A stretch of 36,799 nucleotides of DNA from Bacteroidota bacterium (lineage in GTDB: Bacteria; Bacteroidota; Ignavibacteria; Ignavibacteriales; Ignavibacteriaceae), in NCBI GenBank assembly GCA_021777835.1, contig JAJYDC010000024.1:1-36799 (forward strand), written 5' to 3'. The position numbers and the translations under genes are program-made. Positions 7,962 to 15,441 of this stretch are shown here, one piece after another; position 1 is the first letter of the stretch; each line of letters starts with the position of its first letter. The notes under the pieces are model-generated. The model made no database searches, was not told where the DNA came from, and worked only from the letters and a program-made list of their open reading frames with translations.

Positions 7962-9902
7962 ATGAATGACAAAATATTAATAACGTTTCCCGACGGAATT
8001 AGCAAAGAATTTGACAAAGGCATTTCTGCATTCAAAATTGCCGAATCAATTTCTTCTGGCTTGGCTGAGGCTGCTTTAGCCGCTGAGGTAAATGGTATTG
8101 TTAAAGACTTGGATTCTCCAATCAATTCAAATTCAATGATTAATTTCCTTAAGTTTGATGATGATAAGGGAAAAGAAGTTTATTGGCATTCTACTTCGCA
8201 CCTAATGGCTCACGCTATTCAAGAAATATATCCAGAAGCAAAATTTGGAGTCGGACCCGCCATTGATAATGGATTTTATTACGATATAGATATCAATTCA
8301 GCTCTTACCGAGGAAAGCTTAAAAGTCATTGAAAATAAAATGACTGAACTTTCAAAAAAGAATAATTCATTCGTTCGTCAAGATCTATCAAAAGATTCAG
8401 CTGTTAAGTTCTTTGAGAATAAAGGCGATAATTACAAAGTTGAAATATTATCTGGAATTGATGAAAATTCTGAGCAAGTTAGCATTTATAAGGAAGGAGA
8501 TTTTACTGACCTTTGCCGCGGTCCACATCTTCCTTCTACTGGTAAAATAAAATTTATAAAGCTCCTGAATATTTCAGGCTCTTACTGGCGCGGAGATGAG
8601 CATAATAAACAGCTTCAAAGAATCTATGGCATTTCTTTTCCAAAAAAGAAGATGCTTGAAGAATATCTGCAGAAATTAGAAGAAGCAAAAAAACGCGACC
8701 ATAGGAAACTTGGTAAAGAACTTGAACTTTTCTTTATTACTCAAAGCGTGGGAAGTGGTCTACCAATATGGCTTCCGAAGGGAACCATACTTCGAGAGAC
8801 TCTCGAAAATTATCTTCGTGAAGAACAAAGAAAGCGTGGCTATGAACCCGTCATTACTCCTCATATAGGTAATATAAATCTATATAAAACCAGCGGGCAT
8901 TATCCATATTATAAGGAAAGTCAGTTTCCTCCGATTAAATTAGAAGGAGATAAAGAAGAATATCTTCTAAAACCTATGAACTGCCCTCATCATTTTCAGA
9001 TTTATCTATCAAAGCCCCGCAGTTATAGAGATTTGCCTATACGTTATGCTGAATTTGGAACTGTCTATCGATACGAACAATCTGGCGAACTAAACGGATT
9101 AACCAGAGTAAGATCTTTTTCTGTCGATGATTCACATATGTTCGTTAGGGAAGATCAATTAAAAGATGAAGTATGCAAAGTAATTGAACTAATCCAGGTT
9201 GTGTTCGGCCAAATGGGCTTCAAGGAGTTTACCACTCAGTTATCATTTAGAGACGATAATGCTGAAAAATATGGCGGTGATATTAAGATGTGGGAACGCG
9301 CCCAAAGAGAAATAAAAGAAGCTGCCGACTTAATGAATCTTACTTACCACGTCGCCGAAGGAGAAGCAGCTTTCTACGGACCTAAAATTGACTTTATGGT
9401 CAAAGATGCCCTCGGAAGAAAATGGCAGCTAGGTACTGTCCAAATCGATTATATTATGCCGGAAAGATTTAATCTTGAATATACAGGCAGCGATGGACTG
9501 AAGCACAGACCGGTAGTAATTCACCGGGCTCCTTTTGGCTCACTAGAAAGATTCATAGGCGTCCTTATTGAGCATTATGCTGGTGAATTTCCTTTATGGC
9601 TGGCACCAGTGCAAGTTGCAGTTATTCCTGTATCGCAAAACTTTGCTGAGTATGGCAATACCATATTTAACAAATTAAAAGAAGCAGGAATTCGCACAGA
9701 ACTTGACGAACGTAATGAAAAGATCGGCTATAAGATCAGAGATTGGGAAACCAAAAAATTGAAATATATGATAATTGTTGGCGAAAAAGAACAATCTGCC
9801 GGAAATATTTCTGTAAGAAAACATAAGGTAGGGGACACAGGATCGTTGTCTTTATCCGAATTTATTGATAATATTCAATCTGAAATAAAAAACAAGATTT
9901 AA
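7962..9902 (+). CDS. thrS: Threonine--tRNA ligase
   Basis: This enzyme charges tRNA-Thr with threonine in the cytosol. The start is taken as ATG 7962 (MNDKILITFPDG), giving 646 residues. The in-frame ATG at 7923 would translate straight through the terminator hairpin and its T-run and adds no family sequence. Domains are TGS (1-60), the editing/SAD region with STSHLMAHAIQ, and the class II catalytic core with zinc ligands (Cys in PMNCPHH, His in DDSHMF, His in VVIHRAPFGS). Motif 2 is GTVYRYEQSGEL, motif 3 is GSLERFIGVLIEH, and an anticodon-binding domain follows from about 545. infC follows after 23 bases, as in many bacteria. Confidence 0.98.
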   Translation: MNDKILITFPDGISKEFDKGISAFKIAESISSGLAEAALAAEVNGIVKDLDSPINSNSMINFLKFDDDKGKEVYWHSTSHLMAHAIQEIYPEAKFGVGPAIDNGFYYDIDINSALTEESLKVIENKMTELSKKNNSFVRQDLSKDSAVKFFENKGDNYKVEILSGIDENSEQVSIYKEGDFTDLCRGPHLPSTGKIKFIKLLNISGSYWRGDEHNKQLQRIYGISFPKKKMLEEYLQKLEEAKKRDHRKLGKELELFFITQSVGSGLPIWLPKGTILRETLENYLREEQRKRGYEPVITPHIGNINLYKTSGHYPYYKESQFPPIKLEGDKEEYLLKPMNCPHHFQIYLSKPRSYRDLPIRYAEFGTVYRYEQSGELNGLTRVRSFSVDDSHMFVREDQLKDEVCKVIELIQVVFGQMGFKEFTTQLSFRDDNAEKYGGDIKMWERAQREIKEAADLMNLTYHVAEGEAAFYGPKIDFMVKDALGRKWQLGTVQIDYIMPERFNLEYTGSDGLKHRPVVIHRAPFGSLERFIGVLIEHYAGEFPLWLAPVQVAVIPVSQNFAEYGNTIFNKLKEAGIRTELDERNEKIGYKIRDWETKKLKYMIIVGEKEQSAGNISVRKHKVGDTGSLSLSEFIDNIQSEIKNKI

Positions 9903-9925
9903 ATAACAGTTATAAGAGGTTAAAT

Positions 9926-10462
9926 ATCGCTCAAGCAGATAGTGTCAGAGTAAATGAAGAAATAAAAGCTCCCAAAGTAAGAGTAATTGATTTAGATGGA
10001 ACACAGCTAGGTATCTTTACTGTAAGAGATGCATTAAGGCTAGCAACCGAAAGAGCTCAAGATTTAGTCGAAATAGCTCCGCAGGCAAAACCACCTGTCT
10101 GTAAAATTATTGATTTTGGGAAGTTCAAATATGAACAGCAAAAAAGAGAAAGAATACAAAAGAAAAATCAAGTAGTATCTTTACTTAAAGAAATTAGACT
10201 TCATCCGAATACAGACGTTCATGATTTCGAATTTAAGGCTAAGCACGCTGTCAATTTTATCGAAGAAGGAGACAAAGTAAAGGTCTCTGTCATGTTCAAG
10301 GGAAGGGAAATGGCCTATACTGAACAGGGCGAAGATCTATTGAAAAGATTTATAATAAAGCTTGAAGATATTGCAAAGGTTGAATCTCCGATTAAGATGG
10401 AGGGAAGAAATATGAATATGATTCTTGTCCCTTCGAAACAGAAAAGTAAAAAGAATAATTAA
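9926..10462 (+). CDS. infC: Translation initiation factor IF-3, with a rare ATC start
   Basis: IF-3 keeps ribosomal subunits apart and checks start-codon choice on the 30S subunit. The frame opens in the thrS tail and has no ATG, GTG or TTG near the N terminus. ATC at 9926 has AGAGG (9915-9919) six bases upstream and gives 178 residues, a normal length. The first residues are (M)AQADSVRVNEEIKAPKV. The family signatures EIAPQAKPPVCKIIDFGKF and VSVMFKGREMAYTEQGE are present. In E. coli, infC starts at AUU, and IF-3 represses its own synthesis by rejecting that codon; ATC here probably works the same way. Genes rpmI and rplT follow. Confidence 0.93.
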   Translation: MAQADSVRVNEEIKAPKVRVIDLDGTQLGIFTVRDALRLATERAQDLVEIAPQAKPPVCKIIDFGKFKYEQQKRERIQKKNQVVSLLKEIRLHPNTDVHDFEFKAKHAVNFIEEGDKVKVSVMFKGREMAYTEQGEDLLKRFIIKLEDIAKVESPIKMEGRNMNMILVPSKQKSKKNN

Positions 10463-10477
10463 TAATTAGGAAACTTT

Positions 10478-10669
10478 ATGCCAAAAATGAAGAGTAACAG
10501 CGGTGCAAGAAAAACATTCAGAGAAACTGCATCGGGAAAATTCAAAAGAAAAAGCGCTTTTAAGAGCCATATTCTAACATCTAAAAGCACAAAGAGAAAA
10601 AGAAAGTTAAGACACTCTACGCTTGTATCGGAGTCCGAATCAAAGCGCGTTAGAATCATGATCCAATAA
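10478..10669 (+). CDS. rpmI: Large ribosomal subunit protein bL35
   Basis: A 63-residue basic protein beginning [20 protein letters not shown] and containing [20 protein letters not shown], the standard bL35 pattern. It binds 23S rRNA in the 50S subunit. It lies 15 bases after infC with TAGGA upstream of the ATG, and rplT follows after 21 bases. The order infC-rpmI-rplT is widely conserved, and bL20 often represses this operon translationally. Confidence 0.97.
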   Translation: MPKMKSNSGARKTFRETASGKFKRKSAFKSHILTSKSTKRKRKLRHSTLVSESESKRVRIMIQ

Positions 10670-10690
10670 TTTTAATTTAAAGGAAGTAAA

Positions 10691-11038
10691 ATGCCACGTT
10701 CAAAAAATAAAGTAGCTGCGCATCATAAAAGGAAGAAAGTATTAAAGCTTGCTAAAGGTTATTGGGGAGCCAGAAGCAAAGTATATACTGTAGCTAAAAA
10801 TCACGTTGAAAAGGGTTTAGTTCATGCTTACCGCGATAGGAAGCTAAAGAAAAGAACCTTCAGACAATTATGGATCGTTAGAATAAATGCTGCTGCCAGA
10901 ATTAACGGAACTAACTATTCGAAATTGATACACGGACTGGAAACCAAAGGCGTAGGAATCAACAGGAAGATCCTTGCTAGCCTTGCCGTTGAAAATCCAT
11001 CGACCTTTGCTGAAGTAGTAAAATTTTCGCTTAATTAA
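10691..11038 (+). CDS. rplT: Large ribosomal subunit protein bL20
   Basis: A 115-residue basic protein with [34 protein letters not shown] and [16 protein letters not shown], all hallmarks of bL20, which is needed early in 50S assembly. An AAAGGAAG stretch precedes the ATG. The operon appears to end after this gene, because a palindrome and a strong terminator follow directly. Confidence 0.98.
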   Translation: MPRSKNKVAAHHKRKKVLKLAKGYWGARSKVYTVAKNHVEKGLVHAYRDRKLKKRTFRQLWIVRINAAARINGTNYSKLIHGLETKGVGINRKILASLAVENPSTFAEVVKFSLN

Positions 11039-11046
11039 ACATTGCC

Positions 11047-11062
11047 TGCCTACCGGTAGGCA
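11047..11062. repeat. Perfect 16-base palindrome TGCCTACCGGTAGGCA
   Basis: Bases 11047-11062 read the same on both strands and lie between the rplT stop and the terminator. A closely similar palindrome is, from memory, a dispersed intergenic repeat in FCB-group and candidate-phyla genomes, where spurious translations contain LPVGRQ. The antisense frame here indeed reads CLPVGRQ. Only one copy is seen in this window. Confidence 0.6.
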
Positions 11063-11063
11063 C

Positions 11064-11105
11064 ACCCTCTTGAGATATTACTTTTCAAGAGGGTATTTAT
11101 TTTAA
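11064..11105 (+). terminator. Intrinsic terminator after rplT
   Basis: ACCCTCTTGA (11064-11073) and TCAAGAGGGT (11085-11094) form a perfect ten-pair hairpin with an 11-base loop. ATTTATTTT follows. It closes the thrS/infC-rpmI-rplT unit ahead of pheS. Confidence 0.85.
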
Positions 11106-11123
11106 ATTAACCAATATAGAATT

Positions 11124-12137
11124 ATGCTTTCCGAAAGAATACAGATTATAAGTTCTGAATTTGGCATCGATATTTCTAAGGTTAAAGACCTAAAAGATCT
11201 TGAAAATCTAAGGTTAAAATACTTAAGCAGGAACGGAATAATTCCCTTATTATTTGAAGATCTTAAATCCGCTAGTAAGGAAGAAAAACCATTATTAGGT
11301 AAATCTCTCAACGAGCTTAGAAATTACGCCACTAACCAGTTCGACTCACTCAAAGAAAATTTAGAAATTTCTTCATCTGCTAAAGAAGATAAAATTGATC
11401 TTACTTTGCCGGGGATAATAAAGACTTTAGGAAGTAAGCACCTCTTAACTCAAACCCTTGACGAAATTAAATCAATCTTCAAAGGACTTGGCTTCTCAAT
11501 TCTTGAAGGACCAGAATTAGAATCTGATTATAATAATTTCGAAGCCCTTAACTTTCCGGGTGATCATCCTGCTCGGGATATGCAGGACACTTTTTTCATA
11601 AATAAAGAATTTCTTCTAAGGACACATACATCTCCTGTGCAAATTAGAGTTATGAGCTCTCAAAAGCCGCCCGTAAGAGCCATTATGCCCGGTAGAGTTT
11701 ATAGGAATGAAGCAGTGAGTTCTAGAAGTTACTGCATGTTTCATCAAGTAGAAGGATTATATGTCGATACTGATGTTACATTTGCTGAACTAAAAGGTAC
11801 ACTGGTCTCTTTTGCACAGCAATTTTATGGTGAAGGATTAAACTATCGTTTCCGACCAAGCTATTTCCCCTTTACTGAACCAAGTGCTGAGATGGATATA
11901 ACGTGCTATCTATGCCATGGTAAAGGCTGTAAAGTCTGCAAGCAGACAGGATGGCTAGAAATATTGGGATGCGGGATGGTGGATCCTAATGTATTTGGAT
12001 ATGTCAACTACGATTCTGAGAAATATACTGGTTATGCTTTCGGAATGGGAATTGAACGTACTGCTATGCTTAAATATGGAATTACCGACATAAGGGTATT
12101 CTTTGAAAATGATATTAGATTCTTAAAACAGTTTTAA
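11124..12137 (+). CDS. pheS: Phenylalanine--tRNA ligase alpha subunit
   Basis: This is the catalytic subunit of the alpha2-beta2 enzyme that charges tRNA-Phe. The 337 residues comprise an N-terminal coiled-coil arm (1-85) and the class II core with HPARDMQDTFF, LRTHTSPVQIR, motif 2 (GRVYRNEAVSSRSYCMFHQ), SYFPFTEPSAEMD and motif 3 (AFGMGIERTAMLKYGI). A four-cysteine insert, Cys261-x2-Cys264-x4-Cys269-x2-Cys272, may bind zinc. pheT follows after 15 bases, so the two subunits are made together. Confidence 0.98.
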   Translation: MLSERIQIISSEFGIDISKVKDLKDLENLRLKYLSRNGIIPLLFEDLKSASKEEKPLLGKSLNELRNYATNQFDSLKENLEISSSAKEDKIDLTLPGIIKTLGSKHLLTQTLDEIKSIFKGLGFSILEGPELESDYNNFEALNFPGDHPARDMQDTFFINKEFLLRTHTSPVQIRVMSSQKPPVRAIMPGRVYRNEAVSSRSYCMFHQVEGLYVDTDVTFAELKGTLVSFAQQFYGEGLNYRFRPSYFPFTEPSAEMDITCYLCHGKGCKVCKQTGWLEILGCGMVDPNVFGYVNYDSEKYTGYAFGMGIERTAMLKYGITDIRVFFENDIRFLKQF

Positions 12138-12152
12138 CTCGGAGAATATAAA

Positions 12153-14561
12153 TTGAAAATTTCTATAAACTGGTTAAAAGAATATGTAAATCTTCAAAAC
12201 GTTACATCTGAAGAAATTATCTCGAAGCTTAACATGTGCGGTTTAGAAGTTGAAGATGAAGTCAATCAAAATGAAATCTATAAAGACTTCATTGTCGCAT
12301 ATGTTAAAGAGAAAAAGAAACATCCAAATGCAGATAAACTTTCCTTATGCAAAGTTGACACAGGTAAAGAAGAATTAGAGGTAATTTGCGGCGCTCCTAA
12401 TGTGGATGCGGGACAGAAAGTCGTCTTTGCTCCTGTAGGTACACTAATTCCAAAAGGGAACTTCAGAATAACAAAAGCTAAAATACGAGGGATTGAATCC
12501 TCCGGTATGATCTGCGCGGAAGACGAGCTTGAATTAGGAGACGACCATAGTGGTATAATGATTCTCGACGATTCGTTAGCTCAAGGTACGCCTATTACAA
12601 AGGCATTAAAATTGGACGACGTATTATTAGAAATTGCTATTACGCCAAACCGTCCGGATGCGCTATCACATATTGGAGTTGCAAGAGATCTGGCAGCTTT
12701 ATTTAATGTAGAATTGGAAATCCCACGAATAATACTGAATGAGTCTTCAACAAATATTGATACACTTGCATCTGTAGAAATTGATGATCTAATAAATTGC
12801 CCCAGATATTCTGCAAAAGTTTTGACCGGAGTAAACGTGAAAGAATCTCCGGAGTGGTTGAAAAAGAGACTTACCAACCTTGGACTTCGACCAATTAACA
12901 ATATTGTTGATGTGACCAATTATATAATGTATGAAACCGGTCAACCGCTTCATGCATTTGATCTAGATAAACTTAAAAGTAAAAAAATTATTGTTAAGAG
13001 TACTAAATCTGAAACATCATTTATTACTCTCGATTCTAAAGAAAGAAAACTGCAACCAGGAACCTTAATGATTTGTGACGATCAGGAACCTGTTGCAATT
13101 GCCGGAATCATGGGCGGCGAGAATTCTGAGATTAGCAATTCTACAAAAAATATCTTAATTGAAAGTGCATACTTCAATACTTCAAGTATTAGAAAAACCT
13201 CAAAAACATTAGGACTAAGTACAGACGCCTCATATAGATTTGAGCGGGGGATTGATCCGGAAGGAACACTTAATTCGGCAGAAAGGGCAGCACATTTAAT
13301 TTCTGAGCTAAGCGGGGGCGAGGTTGCAAAAGGCTTCATAGACGTATATCCGAATAAAATTGAAAGGAAACTTGCTGATCTTAGATTTTCAAGATTAGAG
13401 AAAATATTAGGATATATTATTGAAGGAGAAGCAGTGTATGCTATACTTTCAAAACTTGGATTTGAAATCAAATACCAAAGTGATGAAAAACTTACCTGTG
13501 CAATTCCTACGTTTCGCCCGGATATTGAGCGTGAAATTGACTTAATAGAAGAAATAGCTAGAATTAACGGATACGAAAACATTCCCACAGTAAACAAAAT
13601 AAATATTTTACTAGGTGAAAAGAAAGACGAATCAAAATTTACGGATGAGCTAAGAAACATTGCTACCTCGCTAGGATTTTTCGAGATGATAAATAACCCT
13701 CTTCAAAGTGAGAAAACTGCATCCTTAATAGGCAACAAAATATCCGTTCTTAATCCTCAAAGTGCGGACATGGCTTATTTGCGTACTTCCCTAATTCCAG
13801 GTGCACTATCGGTTGTATCGAAGAATATAAATGTAGGTGAAAAGGACATGTCTCTCTTTGAAATAGGAAATGTATTTAGCAAGAGAGGAACGGAAGTTGA
13901 CATTAAAAGTTTTACCGATTTTTATGAACAGCAGAAACTATTATTGTTAATAACAGGTAGATCTTCAAATAAAGGGTGGAATTCTAGTGAAAAATTTTAT
14001 AACTTTTATGATATTAAAAGTTTTGTGGAGAGTTTTTTAGCTAAGATTTCGCTTGACAATGTTTTAGAGGATTCATATTATCACGGTGACGATAGATTTT
14101 TTGATTTGTATTTTACCAAAAATTACTTAAAAAGTGTAATTGGTAAAGGCGGAAGACTAAAAAAAGAGATACTAAAGCATTTTGATATCGATTATTCAGT
14201 TTTTTGTTTTGAATTTGATATTGACGTTCTTAAGAAAATCCCGCTAAAATCAAAAAGATATTTAGAGCCGTTAAAATATCCTAAGGTTACAAGAGATTTT
14301 GCATTTGTGTTCGATAGTTCCGTAAATTATGAAGAAGTATTGACATTTATTAGAAAGAGTGGTTCAAAATTGCTCAAATCAGTTTCATTATTTGACCTTT
14401 TTGAAAACGAATCTATAGGAGCAAATAGGAAAAGTATGGCATTTACTCTTGAGTTTTTCTCAGTTGAACGGACATTAAATGAAGACGAGGTCGAAAAAGA
14501 ATTTTTAGGCTTAATTAATTCTATCACAAAGAAATTCGATGCGAAATTACGAGGTAACTAG
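12153..14561 (+). CDS. pheT: Phenylalanine--tRNA ligase beta subunit
   Basis: The 802-residue structural and editing subunit starts at TTG 12153, eight bases after GGAG (12141-12144). MKISINWLKEYVNL is the normal N terminus. Domains in order are: tRNA-binding OB fold (about 40-150, with HPNADKLSLCKVD and GAPNV), the B3/B4 editing region (about 200-390, with RPINNIVDVTNYIM and GQPLHAFD), B5 (about 400-475, with PTFRPDIEREIDLIEEIARI), the catalytic-like core, and a C-terminal FDX-ACB domain (about 705-800, with YPKVTRDFAFV). Length is normal. The next small gene begins one base after the stop. Confidence 0.98.
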   Translation: MKISINWLKEYVNLQNVTSEEIISKLNMCGLEVEDEVNQNEIYKDFIVAYVKEKKKHPNADKLSLCKVDTGKEELEVICGAPNVDAGQKVVFAPVGTLIPKGNFRITKAKIRGIESSGMICAEDELELGDDHSGIMILDDSLAQGTPITKALKLDDVLLEIAITPNRPDALSHIGVARDLAALFNVELEIPRIILNESSTNIDTLASVEIDDLINCPRYSAKVLTGVNVKESPEWLKKRLTNLGLRPINNIVDVTNYIMYETGQPLHAFDLDKLKSKKIIVKSTKSETSFITLDSKERKLQPGTLMICDDQEPVAIAGIMGGENSEISNSTKNILIESAYFNTSSIRKTSKTLGLSTDASYRFERGIDPEGTLNSAERAAHLISELSGGEVAKGFIDVYPNKIERKLADLRFSRLEKILGYIIEGEAVYAILSKLGFEIKYQSDEKLTCAIPTFRPDIEREIDLIEEIARINGYENIPTVNKINILLGEKKDESKFTDELRNIATSLGFFEMINNPLQSEKTASLIGNKISVLNPQSADMAYLRTSLIPGALSVVSKNINVGEKDMSLFEIGNVFSKRGTEVDIKSFTDFYEQQKLLLLITGRSSNKGWNSSEKFYNFYDIKSFVESFLAKISLDNVLEDSYYHGDDRFFDLYFTKNYLKSVIGKGGRLKKEILKHFDIDYSVFCFEFDIDVLKKIPLKSKRYLEPLKYPKVTRDFAFVFDSSVNYEEVLTFIRKSGSKLLKSVSLFDLFENESIGANRKSMAFTLEFFSVERTLNEDEVEKEFLGLINSITKKFDAKLRGN

Positions 14562-14562
14562 C

Positions 14563-14874
14563 ATGGCAGAATTAACAAAATATGAATTATTGATAAATGA
14601 CCTTGGATCGCTAGAAAGCCAGGCTTCAATTCTCATTAGTAAGTTTAAGGATACTTTTGCGCGAAATATTGAATTGGAAAATTTTCTAGCTGAAGCAAAA
14701 AAAGAGAATATTATGTTGCTTCAAGAAATTACTAAATTAGAGGGCGAATTTCAGAAAAAGAAAGAGAATGGCGAGACAGATTTATTTAATTCATTAACAT
14801 TAAAGGAGCGAGACAGCTTAAAAGTTAGATTACAAAACTTGATTTCAAAAATCGATTATCATCTTAGTTCTTAA
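14563..14874 (+). CDS. Small coiled-coil protein between pheT and zapA
   Basis: A 103-residue hydrophilic protein with long heptad-like stretches of Leu/Ile, Glu and Lys (for example ENFLAEAKKENIMLLQEITK), so mostly coiled coil. The start is taken as ATG 14563, eight bases after GAGG (14551-14554). An in-frame ATG at 14539 lies inside pheT and has no such site. No enzyme motif is present. Position directly before zapA suggests a ZapB- or ZapA-partner-like cell-division role, but that is inferred from context only. Confidence 0.75.
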   Translation: MAELTKYELLINDLGSLESQASILISKFKDTFARNIELENFLAEAKKENIMLLQEITKLEGEFQKKKENGETDLFNSLTLKERDSLKVRLQNLISKIDYHLSS

Positions 14875-14905
14875 AAATATTGTAAGTATGATGGAAAAGA
14901 CATAA

Positions 14906-15202
14906 ATGACAGATAAAAAGAAGCTTAAAATAAAAATATTTGATAAAGAATATTCTTTGTTGGTTGAGAATGAAGAAATAGCCAAAGAATTGGCTATATA
15001 TGTTAATAGAGTGATGGAAGAGACAAAAGATGAACTTCCGGATCAACCGGCACAAACAATTGCAATAATAGCATGCTTAAATATTGCTTACGATTTATTT
15101 TTAGAAAAAAATAAAAACCGCGAGTTTTTAATTCAGGCATCGGATAAAGTAAAGAAGATTAAGCTTCTTCTAAATGAACCAAATATGTCTGAACCATCCT
15201 AA
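14906..15202 (+). CDS. zapA: Cell division protein ZapA
   Basis: ZapA binds FtsZ and bundles its filaments in the Z ring. The 98 residues show the short beta-rich head (KLKIKIFDKEYSLLVENEEI), then AKELAIYVNRVMEETK and AIIACLNIAYDLF, and a C-terminal coiled coil, as is standard for the family. It follows the small coiled-coil gene by 31 bases. The 3' neighbour is the candidate 6S RNA; in E. coli the 6S RNA gene also lies next to zapA. Confidence 0.93.
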   Translation: MTDKKKLKIKIFDKEYSLLVENEEIAKELAIYVNRVMEETKDELPDQPAQTIAIIACLNIAYDLFLEKNKNREFLIQASDKVKKIKLLLNEPNMSEPS

Positions 15203-15206
15203 ATTA

Positions 15207-15412
15207 AAGCCGCCCTGTTAGTCTTTTTAAATAGAAAAACTAACTTTTAAACATTAGGGAGTTTGACTTTCGGCGTCTATTACAGGCCTTAATAAACGGT
15301 TTACCGTTTATTTGCGAAAGCAACAGAGGAAGTAAAAAGCGTTCGGGCAAGTTCCCACATTGTGATGTAATTAAGGTTTTTCTGTGTTATTCTGCACTAA
15401 CAGCGGCGGTTT
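15207..15412 (+). ncRNA. ssrS: Candidate 6S RNA
   Basis: The roughly 205 bases between zapA and rny fold as a long, interrupted rod. A closing stem pairs 15207-15221 with 15397-15412 (CTGTTAG/CTAACAG and CCGCC/GGCGG with one bulged C). A second stem pairs AGAAAAAC (15233-15240) with GTTTTTCT (15376-15383). Then comes an open central region with a small hairpin (15357-15368), a stem CTTTCG/CGAAAG (15267-15272, 15315-15320), and an apical hairpin AATAAACGG-TTTA-CCGTTTATT (15291-15312). This layout fits 6S RNA, which binds RNA polymerase like an open promoter. A leader element of rny is the main alternative. Confidence 0.6.
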
Positions 15413-15441
15413 ATATTATAAATCCCTACTATGGAGGAAAA

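Noticed and set aside
10868-11065. Minus-strand frame starting MCLPVGRQ
   Set aside because: It is antisense to rplT, and its start is only the translation of the palindromic repeat.
14539-14562. Longer coiled-coil protein beginning at 14539 inside pheT
   Set aside because: A good ribosome site (GAGG) precedes ATG 14563, and the extension overlaps pheT without conserved residues.
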